NCBI GenBank assembly: GCA_963788305.1
Contig: CAWBGK010000017.1
Coordinates: 124,001 to 188,000, forward strand
Length of the DNA stretch: 64,000 bases
Origin: UTCFX2 sp963788305
Lineage (GTDB): Bacteria; Chloroflexota; Anaerolineae; Anaerolineales; UBA4823
Direction of reading: 5' to 3'
Shown here one piece after another: positions 39,429-50,304 of the stretch (its first letter is position 1; each line of letters starts with the position of its first letter). The notes under the pieces were generated by a model that saw only the letters and a program-made list of their open reading frames with translations, searched no databases and was not told the DNA's origin. Made by a program: the position numbers and the translations under genes.

Positions 39429-39523
39429 AGTTGACTCTCTGAATAAGATACTATCATCCGATTAATTCGGTTCGAAAACTGCTTGAAATTTTCTTTGATT
39501 GTACCTCGTCTTAACTGAAACGA

Positions 39524-39552
39524 TTGACTCTTCGACCTGCGGCTTATATAAT
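39524..39552 (+). promoter_or_regulatory. Sigma-70 promoter that probably yields a leaderless mRNA
   Basis: TTGACT (39524-39529), 17-nt spacer, TATAAT (39547-39552). The ATG of the next gene begins at 39560, only 7 nt after the -10 box, at the expected transcription start, and no ribosome binding site fits between. Confidence 0.8.
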
Positions 39553-39559
39553 CGTTTTG

Positions 39560-39871
39560 ATGAATATCCAACAATTAACCGAAGAAATGAATCGTTTCGT
39601 GAAAGATCAGGGTTGGTACCGATCAGACACTCGCAGACCCCAAACTCTGCGCAACCTGGCAATCTCGCTTAGCCTGGAGTCTAATGAGGTGTTAGAGCAT
39701 TTTCAATGGGGAGATTCTCTTATAGACGAGCAGGGATTTGCAGAAGAGCTGGCTGACGTCGCTTTATACCTTCTTCAAATCGCCAGTATCTCAGGAATCG
39801 ACCTTGAGAAGGCCATTCTTGCCAAGCTCGAAAAGAATTACCACCGAAGGTGGGATGAAGGGGAAGCATAA
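39560..39871 (+). CDS. MazG-like nucleoside triphosphate pyrophosphohydrolase
   Basis: 103 residues from ATG 39560; an upstream in-frame start lies inside the promoter and is rejected. The all-alpha NTP pyrophosphatase fold is recognisable: 'QTLRNLAISLSLESNEVLEHFQWGD' contains the E.(E)..E metal-binding pattern, and 'EELADVALYLLQIASISGIDL' gives the second E..D pair. This matches the RS21-C6/dCTPase-like branch of MazG proteins, which clean noncanonical or excess dNTPs. It is a single gene under its own strong promoter. Confidence 0.88.
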   Translation: MNIQQLTEEMNRFVKDQGWYRSDTRRPQTLRNLAISLSLESNEVLEHFQWGDSLIDEQGFAEELADVALYLLQIASISGIDLEKAILAKLEKNYHRRWDEGEA

Positions 39872-40002
39872 GGATCATAGGACTGAACCTCAGTCTTGAA
39901 ACCAAGCGAATTAGACCGGATCTTATTCAATATCTTCGCTTGCCTAATCATTCACCTCGTTGTACAATAGCTTCTCAATCTCAGGAATTCTTAAGGAATC
40001 GT

Positions 40003-41441
40003 ATGTCGACAACCGATAAATTAACCTCTCGGAGCGAGAACTTTTCCGAATGGTACAATCAAATCGTCCTACGCGCCGAGCTTGCAGACTATGCCCCTGT
40101 GCGAGGCTGCATGGTCGTCCGGCCATACGGATGGGCCTTGTGGGAAAACATTCAACAAGCAATGGATTCTCGATTTAAAGCGACAGGCCATCAAAATGCA
40201 GCTTTTCCGCTGCTGATCCCGAAATCATTCCTGGAAAAAGAAAAAGAACATGTAGAAGGCTTTTCTCCAGAGCTGGCTGTGGTCACGGTGGGCGGGGGAG
40301 AAACTCTTGAAGAGCCGCTGATCGTTCGGCCCACATCTGAAACGATCATCGGGTATATGTACTCGAAATGGATCAAATCGTATCGTGATCTGCCGATTTT
40401 AATCAACCAATGGGGGAATGTGGTCCGTTGGGAGCTTAGAACCCGACTTTTTTTACGAACGCTGGAGTTTTACTGGCAGGAAGGTCACACCGCACATGCC
40501 AGGTCGGAAGAGGCCGAAGAAGAGACGATTGCGGATGTTGAACGTCTATGCAGATTTTGCAGTGAACGAGGCCGCAGTCCCGGTGGTACCGGGGTTAAGA
40601 AGTGATAAAGAGAAATTTGCAGGCGCAGTCCGATCCTATACGATCGAGGCTATGATGGGCGACACACGTGCCCTTCAATCCGGGACATCCCATTTCTTGG
40701 GCCAAAACTTTGCTAAGGCATTTGATATCCAATTCCTCGACTGGAACAACCAGATGCAGTATGCCTGGACAACCTCATGGGGCTTCTCAACACGGTTTAT
40801 TGGCGCAATTATCATGACCCACGGTGACGATCAGGGGTTGATCCTACCTCCCAGGCTCGCACCAATTCAGGTAGTCATCGTCCCGATATACAGGGATGAA
40901 GCTGAGAAAGTGATCGTGATGGAAGCTGTTGACAGAGCCAGAAAAGAGCTTAGCTCGTTCAGGGTTAAAGTTGACGATCGCGACGAAGTCACCCCAGGAT
41001 TTTAAATTTAATGAATGGGAACTTCGCGGTGTACCTGTGCGGATAGAAATCGGTCCCAGAGATATCGAAAAAGACAGCGTGGCTATCGCTCGAAGGGATA
41101 TTCCGGGCAAAGCTGGGAAAATATTTATCCCCAATTCCAACCTGGATATCCAGATTGGAGAGTTGCTCGTAAAGATTCAGACCGCAATGCTGGAAAAGGC
41201 GCTTGCTTATCGATTGGCCAACACACACGAGCCTGTGGATTACCAAAATCTGGTCGAAATCGTCCAAAACGGATGGGCTGATTCATGGTGGTGTGAAGGA
41301 GCGGAATGCGAAGCGAAAGTTAAAGATGATACGAAAGCTACGACCCGCTGCATCCCGCTGGACCAACCTGACGACGGCGGCAATTGCATCGTATGCGGAA
41401 AGCCGGCCAAACGTAAAGTGATTTTTGCCCGAGCCTATTGA
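40003..41441 (+). CDS. proS: Prolyl-tRNA synthetase (archaeal/eukaryote-like type), two frame breaks
   Basis: Charges tRNA-Pro. About 479 residues, matching the shorter type without the editing insertion. Start ATG 40003 after AAGGAAT. Class II motifs: 'MVVRPYGWALWENIQQAMDSRFKATGHQNAAFPLLIP' (motif 1), 'IVRPTSETIIGYMYSKWIKSYRDLPILINQWGNVVRWE' (motif 2), 'AWTTSWGFSTRFIGAIIMTHGDDQGLILPP' (motif 3). Then the anticodon domain and a C-terminal Zn-type domain with 'WCEGAECEAKVK' and 'CIVCGKPAKRKVIFARAY'. Breaks: near 40535, and at the TTTT of 41000-41003, where deleting one T restores 'PGFKFNEWELRGVPVRIEIGP'. Essential, so error is likely. Confidence 0.93.
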
Positions 41442-42231
41442 GCCCGTGCCTGCCATCCAACCAGCCCTCCTTCGAAAACAATCTGCCATGCTGGCAGAGC
41501 ATTTTGATAATCCCACGGCGTATGTACGCAGTCTTCATTATCTCTTCGATTTCTACGCGGACAGGGCTAGCCACTCGGGGCAATCTGGCTCACCCGCTCC
41601 TATAACGCCTTCATATAATGTCCGTCCGCCCGTTTTGAGAACAATCCTTGTGGAGCTCGTTACCTCTTGCTCTGGAGAATCCTATTCAAGGTCTTGGAGC
41701 TTTGTGATGTGTTGTGGAGTGAACCCTATCTGGAATTTCAGCTCCTGGCAGCGATGCTACTCGGACAGATCGATCCGAACCCTACCAAATCCTATCATCC
41801 AGAGGCTGAATTCCTGGATAAATCCAAATCTGGAATTCTTCCTGATCGAGGCCGTGATGGAGAATTCTTTCAACCGAATCCGAAAAGAACAGCCCAGAGC
41901 AATGATCCGGTTAATCCAGGATTGGTTAGAGGTAAAGGACCAGTTTCACCTCCAGATCGGACTGCGGGCACTGCTGCCGTTCATCGCCGAGCCGGAATTC
42001 CAGAATATCCCGGTGTTCTTCCGCCTGATCCAACCCCTCGCTTGCAGCGTACCATCGGGATTACGGCCGGATTTACTTGACGTCCTGGCAGCGTTGGCAA
42101 AACGATCTCCAGACGAGACTGCATATTTTTTCAAACAAACGCTCGAGCTGCCTGATTCTCCAGATACGCCATGGCTCATTCGCCAATCTCTAAAGGAATT
42201 CCCTCCAGAAATCCAGGTGCAGTTTCCATGA
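41425..42231 (+). CDS. Helical-repeat protein, possibly AlkD/HEAT-like, with three frame breaks
   Basis: About 268 residues once the frame switches near 41662, 41693 and 41780 are mended, recovering 'LALENPIQGL', 'ELCDVLWSEPYLEFQLLAAMLLGQIDPNP' and 'NPIIQRLNSWINPNLEFFLIEAVMENSFNRIRKEQP'. The pattern of paired amphipathic helices resembles HEAT-type repeats such as those in DNA-alkylation-repair-like proteins, but I see no decisive catalytic motif. Start TTG 41425 overlaps the proS end; GTG 41446 is an alternative. It is in the same direction as proS and rpsO. Confidence 0.6.
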   Translation: MPEPIEPVPAIQPALLRKQSAMLAEHFDNPTAYVRSLHYLFDFYADRASHSGQSGSPAPITPSYNVRPPVLRTILVELVTSCSGESYSRSWSFVMCCGVNPIWNFSSWQRCYSDRSIRTLPNPIIQRLNSWINPNLEFFLIEAVMENSFNRIRKEQPRAMIRLIQDWLEVKDQFHLQIGLRALLPFIAEPEFQNIPVFFRLIQPLACSVPSGLRPDLLDVLAALAKRSPDETAYFFKQTLELPDSPDTPWLIRQSLKEFPPEIQVQFP

Positions 42232-42441
42232 AGCAGAGAAGCAAGCTGCTGCCCGTAAGAAGTAAAGCGTGAGATCAATTATCCGTTTGTTTCTGGTTAA
42301 GCAAAAGCTAAGTCTTCCAGATGAGCTTTACAATTATGGTATAATCCTTCCACCTTGACTAGACCAGTCGGTGGTTTAGTTTATTTCGCTGCCGATATGG
42401 AGACCTGCTGGGAAACCAAATCGAAAGGAGTTGCAGACGTC

Positions 42442-42715
42442 ATGGCTCTTGAATAAAGAGACAAAGACGAAATTAATTGAGGAATTTGCCCGTCACGAAG
42501 GGGATACCGGATCCCCGGAGGTTCAAATCGCATTCTTAACAAGCCGGATTGGACAACTGACTGACCACTTGAGGGTGAATACACATGATGAATCATCAAG
42601 ACGTGGTCTGTTAAAGCTGGTTGGACAACGGCGCCGGTTGCTGGCTTACATCAGGCGAAAAGACTTTCAGCGCTATATGGCGCTTACAGATCGACTAAGC
42701 ATCCGCCGAAAGTAG
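42442..42715 (+). CDS. rpsO: Ribosomal protein S15, one frame break at the N-terminus
   Basis: Binds 16S rRNA in the platform of the 30S subunit. Beyond the first residues the sequence is standard: 'KETKTKLIEEFARHEGDTGSPEVQIAFLTSRIGQLTDHLRVNTHDESSRRGLLKLVGQRRRLLAYIRRKD'. ATG 42442 ('MALE', after AAAGGAG) is the conserved start but enters a stop unless the T at 42454 is removed. A TTG at 42431 is in frame with the rest but would replace the usual MAL start. I favour an inserted base. It is followed by a strong terminator before pnp. Confidence 0.94.
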
Positions 42716-42726
42716 TCAACATTGAT

Positions 42727-42770
42727 GAGTAGATGGCGTGGCAGGTTCCCCATCTACTCTTATTTTTTTT
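42727..42770 (+). terminator. Rho-independent terminator after rpsO
   Basis: Ten-bp stem GAGTAGATGG (42727-42736) with CCATCTACTC (42750-42759), followed by TTATTTTTTTT to 42770. rpsO-pnp readthrough should be limited; pnp begins 100 nt downstream. Confidence 0.9.
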
Positions 42771-42870
42771 AACCAGCCCGCAGGTTGGGAATTGAAAGGC
42801 GGTGACAAGCAGATTGTCGGCGGCTTTCAGTCCCTGACCAGGCGGGAACCAGACAGGAGAATAATTAGAT

Positions 42871-45077
42871 ATGCACCCAGAAAGACGAATTTTCAAGGCC
42901 ACAATCGATGGCAAGAATTTTCAATTTGAAACAGGCCGCCTGGCAGCGCAAGCCGGCGGTGCAGTGACCGTTCAGCTTGGCGACACCATGATGTTTGCTG
43001 CGGCCACCATGAGCGACCAGGTTCGCACCGGGATCGATTTCTTCCCCCTTTCCGTTGATTACGAGGAAAGAATGTACGCAGGAGGCCGAATTCCAGGTTC
43101 TTTCTTCCGACGCGAAGGCAGACCAACCGAAGAGGCGATTCTGACCGCCCGACTGACGGACCGACCCATTCGACCGCTTTTTCCGAAAGATATGCGGAAT
43201 GACGTCCAGGTCATCCTTTACTCCCTCTCTGTGGATGGGATCAACCCGATCGATATCCTCGCGATCAATGCTGCATCCGCAGCTTTGATGATTTCAGATA
43301 TCCCATTTGGTGGACCGATCGGTGCGGTGCGAGTTGGATTGAGCGAAGGGAAATTTGTCATCAATCCAACCTTCACTGAGATGGCTAGCTCGACGCTGGA
43401 CCTGCGCATCGCAGGCACACGAGATGCCATCCTGATGGTCGAATGCGGTGCAAATGAAGTCACTGAAGCGGTCATGGTCGAGGCTTTAGAATTTGGTCAT
43501 AAGGCAATCCAACCCTTGATCGATCTGCAGGAAAAAATGACAGCGGAGGTCGGAAAATCCAAACGGAACTACCCGTCCTTCGTAAACGATCCAAAGCTTC
43601 AAGAAGCTGTTTTTGAGAAAGCAGAAACCCCGCTCATTTCCCTTTTCAACCAACCGTATGAAAAAGCAGCGAGATATGACGGGATTGATGAGATCAAAGC
43701 AAGCGTCATCGCTGAGCTTGCCGGTGAAGATGAAGGCCTCACATCCGATATAAAAAGCGCATTCGAAGAAGCTTTGAAGAAAGTGGTGCGCAGCCGGATC
43801 CTGGATCACGGCATCCGCCCCGACGGGCGAAGCGTGACAGAAATTCGACCGATCTGGTGCGAGGTTGATGTAGAGCCCGCGGGCCCACGGCTCAGGTTTG
43901 TTCACCCGCGGCGAAACGCAGGTGCTCACCATGGCAACACTGGGCACACCCCGCGAAGCACAGGAGCTGGATAATCTTTCCCCAGCTGAGAGCAAGCGCT
44001 ACATGCATCATTATAATTTCCCGCCATTCTCGACAGGTGAAGTAAAGCCTCTGCGTGGAACTTCTCGCCGCGATGTTGGACATGGTGCTTTAGCGGAAAG
44101 AGCGCTGGTACCCGTCATTCCTTCAGAGAATGAGTTCCCATACGCGCGTGCGGTTGGTCTCAGAGGTCTTTTCCTCAAACGGCTCAAGCTCGATGGCTTC
44201 GGTCTGTGGTTCAACGCTCGCCTTGATGGATACCGGTGTTCCGATCAAAGCCCCAGTCGCTGGAATTGCGATGGGTCTAATAAAAGAAGATACCCGATTC
44301 AGCATCCTGACCGACATCCTTGGTATGGAAGACCATCTTGGTGACATGGATTTCAAAGTGGCAGGAACCGATAAGGGAATTACCGCCCTGCAGATGGACA
44401 TCAAGATCATAGGGATTACCCCGGAGATCATGACCCAGGCGCTTGAGCAGGCTCGGATTGCCAGGTTAGCGATCCTGGATAAAATGATGGCAGTAATCCC
44501 AGCCCCACGACCAACCCTGAAACCTCATGCGCCTCGCATCACGGTGATCCAGATCCGAACCGAGAAGATCGGCGCAGTCATTGGTCCAGGTGGAAAAATG
44601 ATCCGCAGCATACAGGAAGAGACCGGCGCAAAGATCGATATCTCCGAGGATGGTTCAGTCTTCATCGCGACCGCCGATGGTGAAAGCGCCCGCATGGCTC
44701 GTGAGCGGATTGAAGCACTTACCGAAGCTGCTGTTGTAGGACGAATATATACCGGCAAAGTTGTCCGGGTTACCGATTTCGGCGCTTTTGTGGAAATCCT
44801 TCCCAACATGGATGGATTGGTGCATATCTCGCAGCTCGACAGCCAGCGCGTTAACAAGGTCGAAGATGTGGTCAGGCTTGGTGACGAGATCACTGTGATG
44901 GTGACCGACATCGACGAGCAGGGGAAAATCCGCCTTTCTCGCCAGGCGGTATTGGAAGGTTGGACGGTTGAAGAAGCTGCTGAGCATGACCGTCCTCGCG
45001 GTGGACGTCCTGGCGGCGGCCGTCCGGGCGGACACGGTGATGACCGCCGAAGCGGAAGAAAACCGCCGCATCGATAA
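42871..45077 (+). CDS. pnp: Polyribonucleotide nucleotidyltransferase, two frame breaks
   Basis: 3'-5' phosphorolytic exoribonuclease of RNA decay. About 735 residues. First RNase PH domain ('MMFAAATMSDQVRTGIDFFPLSVDYEERMYAGGRIPGSFFRREGRPTEEAILTARLTDRPIRPLFPKD'), helical linker, second RNase PH domain ('GLFTRGETQVL', 'PPFSTGEVKPLRGTSRRDVGHGALAERAL'), KH domain ('TEKIGAVIGPGGKMIRSIQEETGAKIDISEDG') and S1 domain ('GRIYTGKVVRVTDFGAFVEILPNMDGLVHISQL'). The tail is Arg/Gly-rich. Breaks near 43880 and 44150 each need one base. Start ATG 42871 with AGGAGAA upstream. It follows rpsO as in many bacteria. Confidence 0.94.
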
Positions 45078-45101
45078 ATCCATCGTAAAATGCCTGAATC
45101 A

Positions 45102-45144
45102 AAGGGGAGGTTTATGAGTAACTTAAAGTCATAAATCTCCCCTT
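45102..45144 (+). terminator. Hairpin after pnp
   Basis: Sixteen-bp stem with one G-U pair, AAGGGGAGGTTTATGA (45102-45117) and TCATAAATCTCCCCTT (45129-45144). A TATAAT at 45151-45156 just downstream may be the pckA -10 box. Confidence 0.75.
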
Positions 45145-45196
45145 CTGCATTATAATTTTCTACATATTTGTTTTTATCGCCATCCTGGAGGAAAAA

Positions 45197-46804
45197 ATGA
45201 CAGCGAACAAGATGGGAATGCCAAGCAATTTTGGGGTTGAACTGCAGGGCATGCGCAACCTGAACATGAGCTATTGGAACCTTACCACTTCTGCACTCGT
45301 CGAACGGATCGTCTCACGCCGGGAAGGCTTTGTCGCCCATGAAGGCGCTGTCGTCGTACGGACCGGGAACCACACAGGACACGCCCCAAATGACAAATTT
45401 ATCGTCTGCTGCCAGGAAGATCACGATCACATCTGGTGGGGGAAGGTGAACAAGAGAATTTCCTCCGGAAAAATTCGACCGGCTTTATACCTTGATGACA
45501 TCCTATTATCAAGGTCGGGATATTTTCATCCAGGACACCACAGCTTGCGCCCACCCAGATTACAGGCTCCCGATCCGCGTGATCACTGAGACCGCCTGGC
45601 ATAACCTGTTCGCACGCAATCTGTTTATTCGGCTCCAACCCGAAGAAATGGCAAATCACGTGCCCGAGTTCACGATCCTTCAAGCGCCCGGGTTCCACGC
45701 AGATCCAGAAGTAGACGGCACCAACTCAGAGGTTTTCATCATCCTCAACCTGGAAAAACGGGTTATTTTAATAGGCGGAACCAGCTACGCCGGGGAAATC
45801 AAGAAATCTATCTTCACAACGCTGAACTACCTGCTCCTCTCAAAGGTGTCCTTTCGATGCACTGTTCAGCCAATGTTGGGAAAACCGGAGATACGGCGCT
45901 TTTCTTTGGTCTTTCGGGGACAGGTAAGACGACCCTCTCCTCAGACCCGTACCGCGCCCTGATTGGAGATGACGAACATGGTTGGGGAGATGACGGTGTA
46001 TTCAACTTCGAAGGCGGCTGTTATGCAAAAACGATCAGCCTACGCGAAGAGCTTGAGCCACTAATCTGGAAAGCGACCCGCCATTTTGGGACGATCCTTG
46101 AAAATGTGACCATCGATCAATACTCGCGCAGGGTCAATTTTGACGATGACAGTCTTACTGAAAATACTCGCGCAGCTTATCCGATTGGATTTCTGGATAA
46201 CATTATCCCGGATGGTCGAGGTAAGCATCCTTCAAACATATTCTTCTTAACAGCAGATGCATTTGGGGTTTTGCCTCCGATTTCCCGGCTCACACCCGAA
46301 CAGGCGATGTATTATTTCCTTTCTGGTTACACATCCAAGCTGGCTGGGACGGAAAAAGGGATCAAGGAGCCGCAAACTACCTTCTCCACCTGTTTTGGTG
46401 CACCATTTCTCCCCTTATTCCCGACTGTTTATGCGAACCTGTTGGGTGAAAAAATCGCCAGACACAAGGTCAATGTGTGGTTGATCAACACCGGATGGAC
46501 AGGCGGCGCTTACGGTGTCGGATCGCGAATCCGGCTGCCTTTCACTCGAGCGATGATCCACGCCGTGCTCGAAGGGAAGTTGGAAGGTTCCCCCATGCGG
46601 ATCGATCCATTCTTCGGCCTGGCTATCCCTGAACTGGTACCAGAAGTACCTGCGGAAGTCCTGAATCCGCGCCAGACCTGGGCTGATCCGTTTGATTATG
46701 ATCGCCAGGCACGCTTGCTGGTCGGAAAGTTCCAGGAGAATTTCACCCTGTTCGCTGGTCAGGTTCCAGTCGAAGTAGCCAATTCAGGACCAATCATGCT
46801 CTGA
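45197..46804 (+). CDS. pckA: Phosphoenolpyruvate carboxykinase (ATP), two frame breaks
   Basis: Decarboxylates and phosphorylates oxaloacetate to PEP, the entry to gluconeogenesis. About 535 residues. Visible: 'RTGNHTGHAPNDKFIV' (substrate loop, normally RTG..TGRSP.DKFIV), 'RVITETAWHNLFARNLFIR', 'GTSYAGEIKKSIFTTLNYLL', 'HCSANVG', P-loop 'GLSGTGKTTLSSDP' near residue 240, metal site 'LIGDDEHGW' and 'NFEGGCYAKTI'. Oddity: His replaces the usual Arg-Ser before Pro in the TGRSP motif. Breaks near 45472 and 45840-45850 are each one base. CTGGAGGAAAAA precedes the ATG. Confidence 0.93.
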
Positions 46805-46887
46805 GCGGATACTTCATGTAACTTTTCGACAGTATAATTCATCTTATTTAATAGTGCAAATTTCGAAAAAAAATTACAGGAGAACCG

Positions 46888-47899
46888 ATGGAATTTTCCA
46901 CCTCAAGCTATCAAAACCAGCCAGGCGATCTTACAGAAAAGCCAGTCAAAGTCCTGATTATGGGATCGGGACCGGCAGGATTGTCTGCAGCATTATATGC
47001 TGCCAGGGCTGACCTGAACCCGATCGTCCTGACGGGGATGTCGCACGGCGGTCAGGTTTCGTTAACTTTTGCGGTTGAAAATTATCCCGGCTTCCCTGAG
47101 GGTGTTACAGGTACCGAACTGGTCGAGCTGTTTCAAAAACAAGCCGAGCGGTTTGGAACAACTGTTGAATTCGATACCGCAACAAAAGTTGACCTATCCA
47201 ACCGCCCGTTCCAGAATCGAGACGTACAGCGCAACTTATCTGGCAGATTCGTTGATAATCACCACCGGCGCGACCCCACGCCACCTGGATATCCCCGGCG
47301 AACGCGAATATACCGGCAAAGGGGTTTCCTATTGCGCTACGTGCGACGGCTGGTTCTTTAAGAATAAAAACGTAGTCGTGGTCGGTGGAGGTGATTCTGC
47401 AGTGGAAGAAGCGATTTTTCTAACTCGCTTCGCAGACAGCGTTACAATTGTCCACCGCCGAGATACGCTGCGCGCCGGATCAATCCTTCAATCCCGGGCT
47501 TTTGAGAATCCGAAGATCAAATTCGCCTGGAACAGCGTGTTGACTGAAATTTCTGGAAAAGATATCGTCCAATCCGTAGCTTTGAAGAATGTGGAAACTG
47601 ACGAAATTTCTGAAATGCCGATCGATGGGGTCTTTATATTCATAGGTCATACTCCTAACACAGAGCTCTTCACCGGTCAGATCGCTACGGATTCAGAAGG
47701 ATATATCATCACCGATAAGCTAATGCGAACGAATATCCCAGGAGTGTTTGCAGCAGGTGAAGCTTCCGATCCGATCTACCGCCAGGTGATTACATCCGCT
47801 GGGATGGGCGCTGCCGCCGCAATCCAGGCTAATCATTACCTTGATGATATTGAGATTGAAAATTTGACAGGCGAGCTTACCATCAACCCGGTAATGTGA
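46888..47899 (+). CDS. trxB: Thioredoxin-disulfide reductase, one frame break
   Basis: FAD enzyme passing electrons from NADPH to thioredoxin. About 337 residues with a 25-residue N-terminal extension. FAD motif 'LIMGSGPAGLSAALYAARADL', redox site 'SYCATCDGWFFKNK' (CATC near residue 150), NADPH motif 'VVVVGGGDSAVEEAIFLTRFA' with 'VHRRDTLRA', and 'GVFAAGEASDPIYRQVITSAGMGAAAAIQA', where TrxB usually has AGDV.D. The frame breaks once near 47211; deleting one C gives 'RPFRIETYSATYLA'. AGGAGAACC lies before the ATG. A TATAAT at 46833-46838 may be its -10 box. Confidence 0.93.
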
Positions 47900-47955
47900 T
47901 TTTTTACTCGTTGGATATCTTCAGGATTTTTTGAACTAGTTCAGGAGAGGAAAAT

Positions 47956-48882
47956 ATGCGCAACAAAGTCTCTATCGTTGGAGCCGGAATGACTGGTTCA
48001 ACCACAGCACACTGGCTGGCAGAGAAAGAAATTGCAGATATCGTCCTGGTGGATATTGTAGAAGGTATGCCCCAGGGGAAAGCCCTCGATCTTCAGGAAG
48101 CGCTCCCGATTGTTGGTAAAGATGTCCGCATAACAGGCAGCAACGATTACTCAGCGACAGCGGATTCCGATATCATCGTGATAACGGCTGGTCTTCCCAG
48201 GAAACCAGGGATGAGCAGAGATGATTTATTGATGGCGAATGCCGAGATTGTCCGCAAAGCCGTCCAGGAAACGATCCGGTATTCTCCTGAAGCGATCTTT
48301 ATCATTTTGACCAATCCATTGGACGTGATGGCTCACCTCACGATGAAAACTGCCGGGGTCGATCCGAAGCAAGTCATTGGACAGGCCGGGATCCTTGATT
48401 CAGCCAGGATGCGCGCCTTTGTCTCGATGGAACTTGAGGTCAGCGTTGAAAACATAAATTGCTATGTATTGGGCGGCCATGGGGATGAAATGGTCCCGCT
48501 TACGCGAGCGTCAAATGTGGCAGGTATCCCCCTGGAAGATATCCTTCCTGCCGAACGACTTCAGGCAATCGTCGAGCGCACCCGAAAAGGTGGTGGTGAG
48601 ATCGTGAATCTGTTGAAGACAGGCAGCGCTTATTACGCTCCAGCTGCCGCGATCACCCAGATGGTTGATGCGATCCTCAAGGATAAACATCTGATTGTGC
48701 CATGTGCAGCCTATCTCAACGGCGAATACGGCCTTAAGAACATCTTTTTCGGAGTTTCTGCTCAACTAGGTCGGCAGGGAGTGGAAAAGATATTTGAATA
48801 CCAGCTGAACGAATTTGAAATGGCGGCCCTTCAGCAATCTGCGGCTGGCGTTGCCGAAAACATCGCAAAACTGAGATTGTAG
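47956..48882 (+). CDS. mdh: Malate dehydrogenase (NAD)
   Basis: Oxidises malate to oxaloacetate, feeding citrate synthase encoded next door. 308 residues of the LDH-like MDH type. NAD-binding 'KVSIVGAGMTGSTTAHWLAEK', substrate loop 'AGLPRKPGMSRDDLLMANAEI' with the two arginines, 'LTNPLDVM', and catalytic His in 'NCYVLGGHGDEMVPL'. The frame is intact. AGGAGAGG lies before the ATG; the citrate synthase gene starts 12 nt after its stop. Confidence 0.95.
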   Translation: MRNKVSIVGAGMTGSTTAHWLAEKEIADIVLVDIVEGMPQGKALDLQEALPIVGKDVRITGSNDYSATADSDIIVITAGLPRKPGMSRDDLLMANAEIVRKAVQETIRYSPEAIFIILTNPLDVMAHLTMKTAGVDPKQVIGQAGILDSARMRAFVSMELEVSVENINCYVLGGHGDEMVPLTRASNVAGIPLEDILPAERLQAIVERTRKGGGEIVNLLKTGSAYYAPAAAITQMVDAILKDKHLIVPCAAYLNGEYGLKNIFFGVSAQLGRQGVEKIFEYQLNEFEMAALQQSAAGVAENIAKLRL

Positions 48883-48894
48883 TCGGAGGATTCA

Positions 48895-50213
48895 ATGATA
48901 TTGCAGGATAAACTGGCAGAACAAATCCCCGCCTGGCGGGAGCGGGTTAAGAAGCTGATTGCTGACTCGGGAGAAGTTAAGGTCGATGAGGTAACCATCA
49001 GCCAAATCTACGGTGGTATGCGAAACATAAAAAGCCTTGTGACGGATATATCCTATGTTGATCCTGCGGAAGGCATCCGTCTCCGCGGTTACACAATTCC
49101 TGAGCTGCTTGAGAAACTGCCCTGTTTGCCAGGGGCAGATATGCCAATGGTGGGAGGTCTGTATTATCTGTTGCTAGTCGGTGCAGATTCCTACAATGGA
49201 ACAGGCTGAAGGTGTCGAGAGAGAATGGAAATCACACGCTGAGAGTCCCCGGTCATGTGTACGATGTCCTGCGCGCCATGCCCGTCGGTTCACCAGGAAT
49301 GACCATGTTCTCCCAGGCGATCCTGGCGATGCAAATCGATTCTGTGTTCACCAACCTTTACAACAAAGGGCTTTCCAAGGACCAATATTGGCTCGCTACC
49401 CTGGAGGACAGTCTGAATCTGACCGCACGCCTCCCAACGATTGCTGCATTTATCTATAATTTAAAATATCGAAGTGGCAAAATCCCTTCTTCCGATCCAG
49501 CCAAAGATTGGGGTGGAGATTTCGCTCAAATGATGGAAGTCCAGGACCTAAAGTATGCTGACCTGGCGCGGCTGTTTTTTATCATCCACTCCGATCATGA
49601 GAGCGGAAATGCCAGCGCCCACGCAACCCACCTGGTCGGTTCGACCCTTTCGGACATCTACTATGCCGTCTCCGCCGGGATGAATGCTCTGGCAGGACCG
49701 CTGCACGGGCGTGCGAACCAGGAAGCTTTAAGCTGGTTATTGGAAGTTTACAGCAAATATGGTCGTCTGCCCTCGCGCCAGGAGCTGCACGATTTTGCAT
49801 GGGAGACGCTTCGGACCGGTCAGGTCATTCCTGGCTACGGGCATGCTATCCTTCGAAAAACCGATCCGCGCTTCGAAGCCCAATTGGAATTTGGGAAAAA
49901 GTATTTTCCGGATGATCCAATCTTCAGTCTTGCCAATCTCGTGTATGAAGTCGTACCAGGTGTGCTTCAAGCGCAAGGCAAAGCGAAGGACCCATGGCCA
50001 AATGTGGATGCGATCAGCGGCTCGCTTCAATATCACTTTGGAGTTCAGGATTGCGATCCTTCAGGCGCATGTGGTTTCTATACAGTCATGTTTGGTGTGT
50101 CAAGAGCATTGGGGATCACGGCGAACGCGGTTTGGGCGAGAGCGCTTGGTCAACCCTTGGAGCGGCCGAAATCCCTCACGACGGCAATGCTGGAAAAAGC
50201 AGCAGGGAAATAA
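48895..50213 (+). CDS. gltA: Citrate synthase, eukaryote-like type, two frame breaks
   Basis: Condenses oxaloacetate with acetyl-CoA. About 439 residues. The key block 'LFFIIHSDHESGNASAHATHLVGSTLSDIYYAVSAGMNALAGPLHGRANQEAL' is closer to mitochondrial-type synthases (SDHEGGN.SAHT.HLVGS.LSD) than to E. coli GltA. Then 'VIPGYGHAILRKTDPRFEAQLEF' and the catalytic Asp region 'FGVQDCDPSGACGFYTVMFGVSRALG'. The segment 'IPTMEQAEGVEREWKS' lies in a third frame, between breaks near 49180 and 49240. AGTCGGAGGA precedes ATG 48895. Downstream of mdh by 12 nt. Confidence 0.93.
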
Positions 50214-50227
50214 TTGCTTTATTAGAA

Positions 50228-50265
50228 TAAAAAAAGAGCGGGACTTATTCTCGCTCTTTTTGATT
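50228..50265. terminator. Bidirectional terminator between gltA and the LysM gene
   Basis: AAAAAGAGCG (50231-50240) pairs with CGCTCTTTTT (50252-50261); both strands end in T-runs, fitting two convergent genes. Confidence 0.88.
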
Positions 50266-50304
50266 CTTGAATATTGGGTTGAAATACAATTTGATAATGT
50301 ACAC

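Noticed and set aside
41000..41003. Programmed frameshift at TTTT in proS
   Set aside because: Many genes carry similar breaks at homopolymers and no slippery-site plus stimulator pattern is seen; an indel error is simpler.
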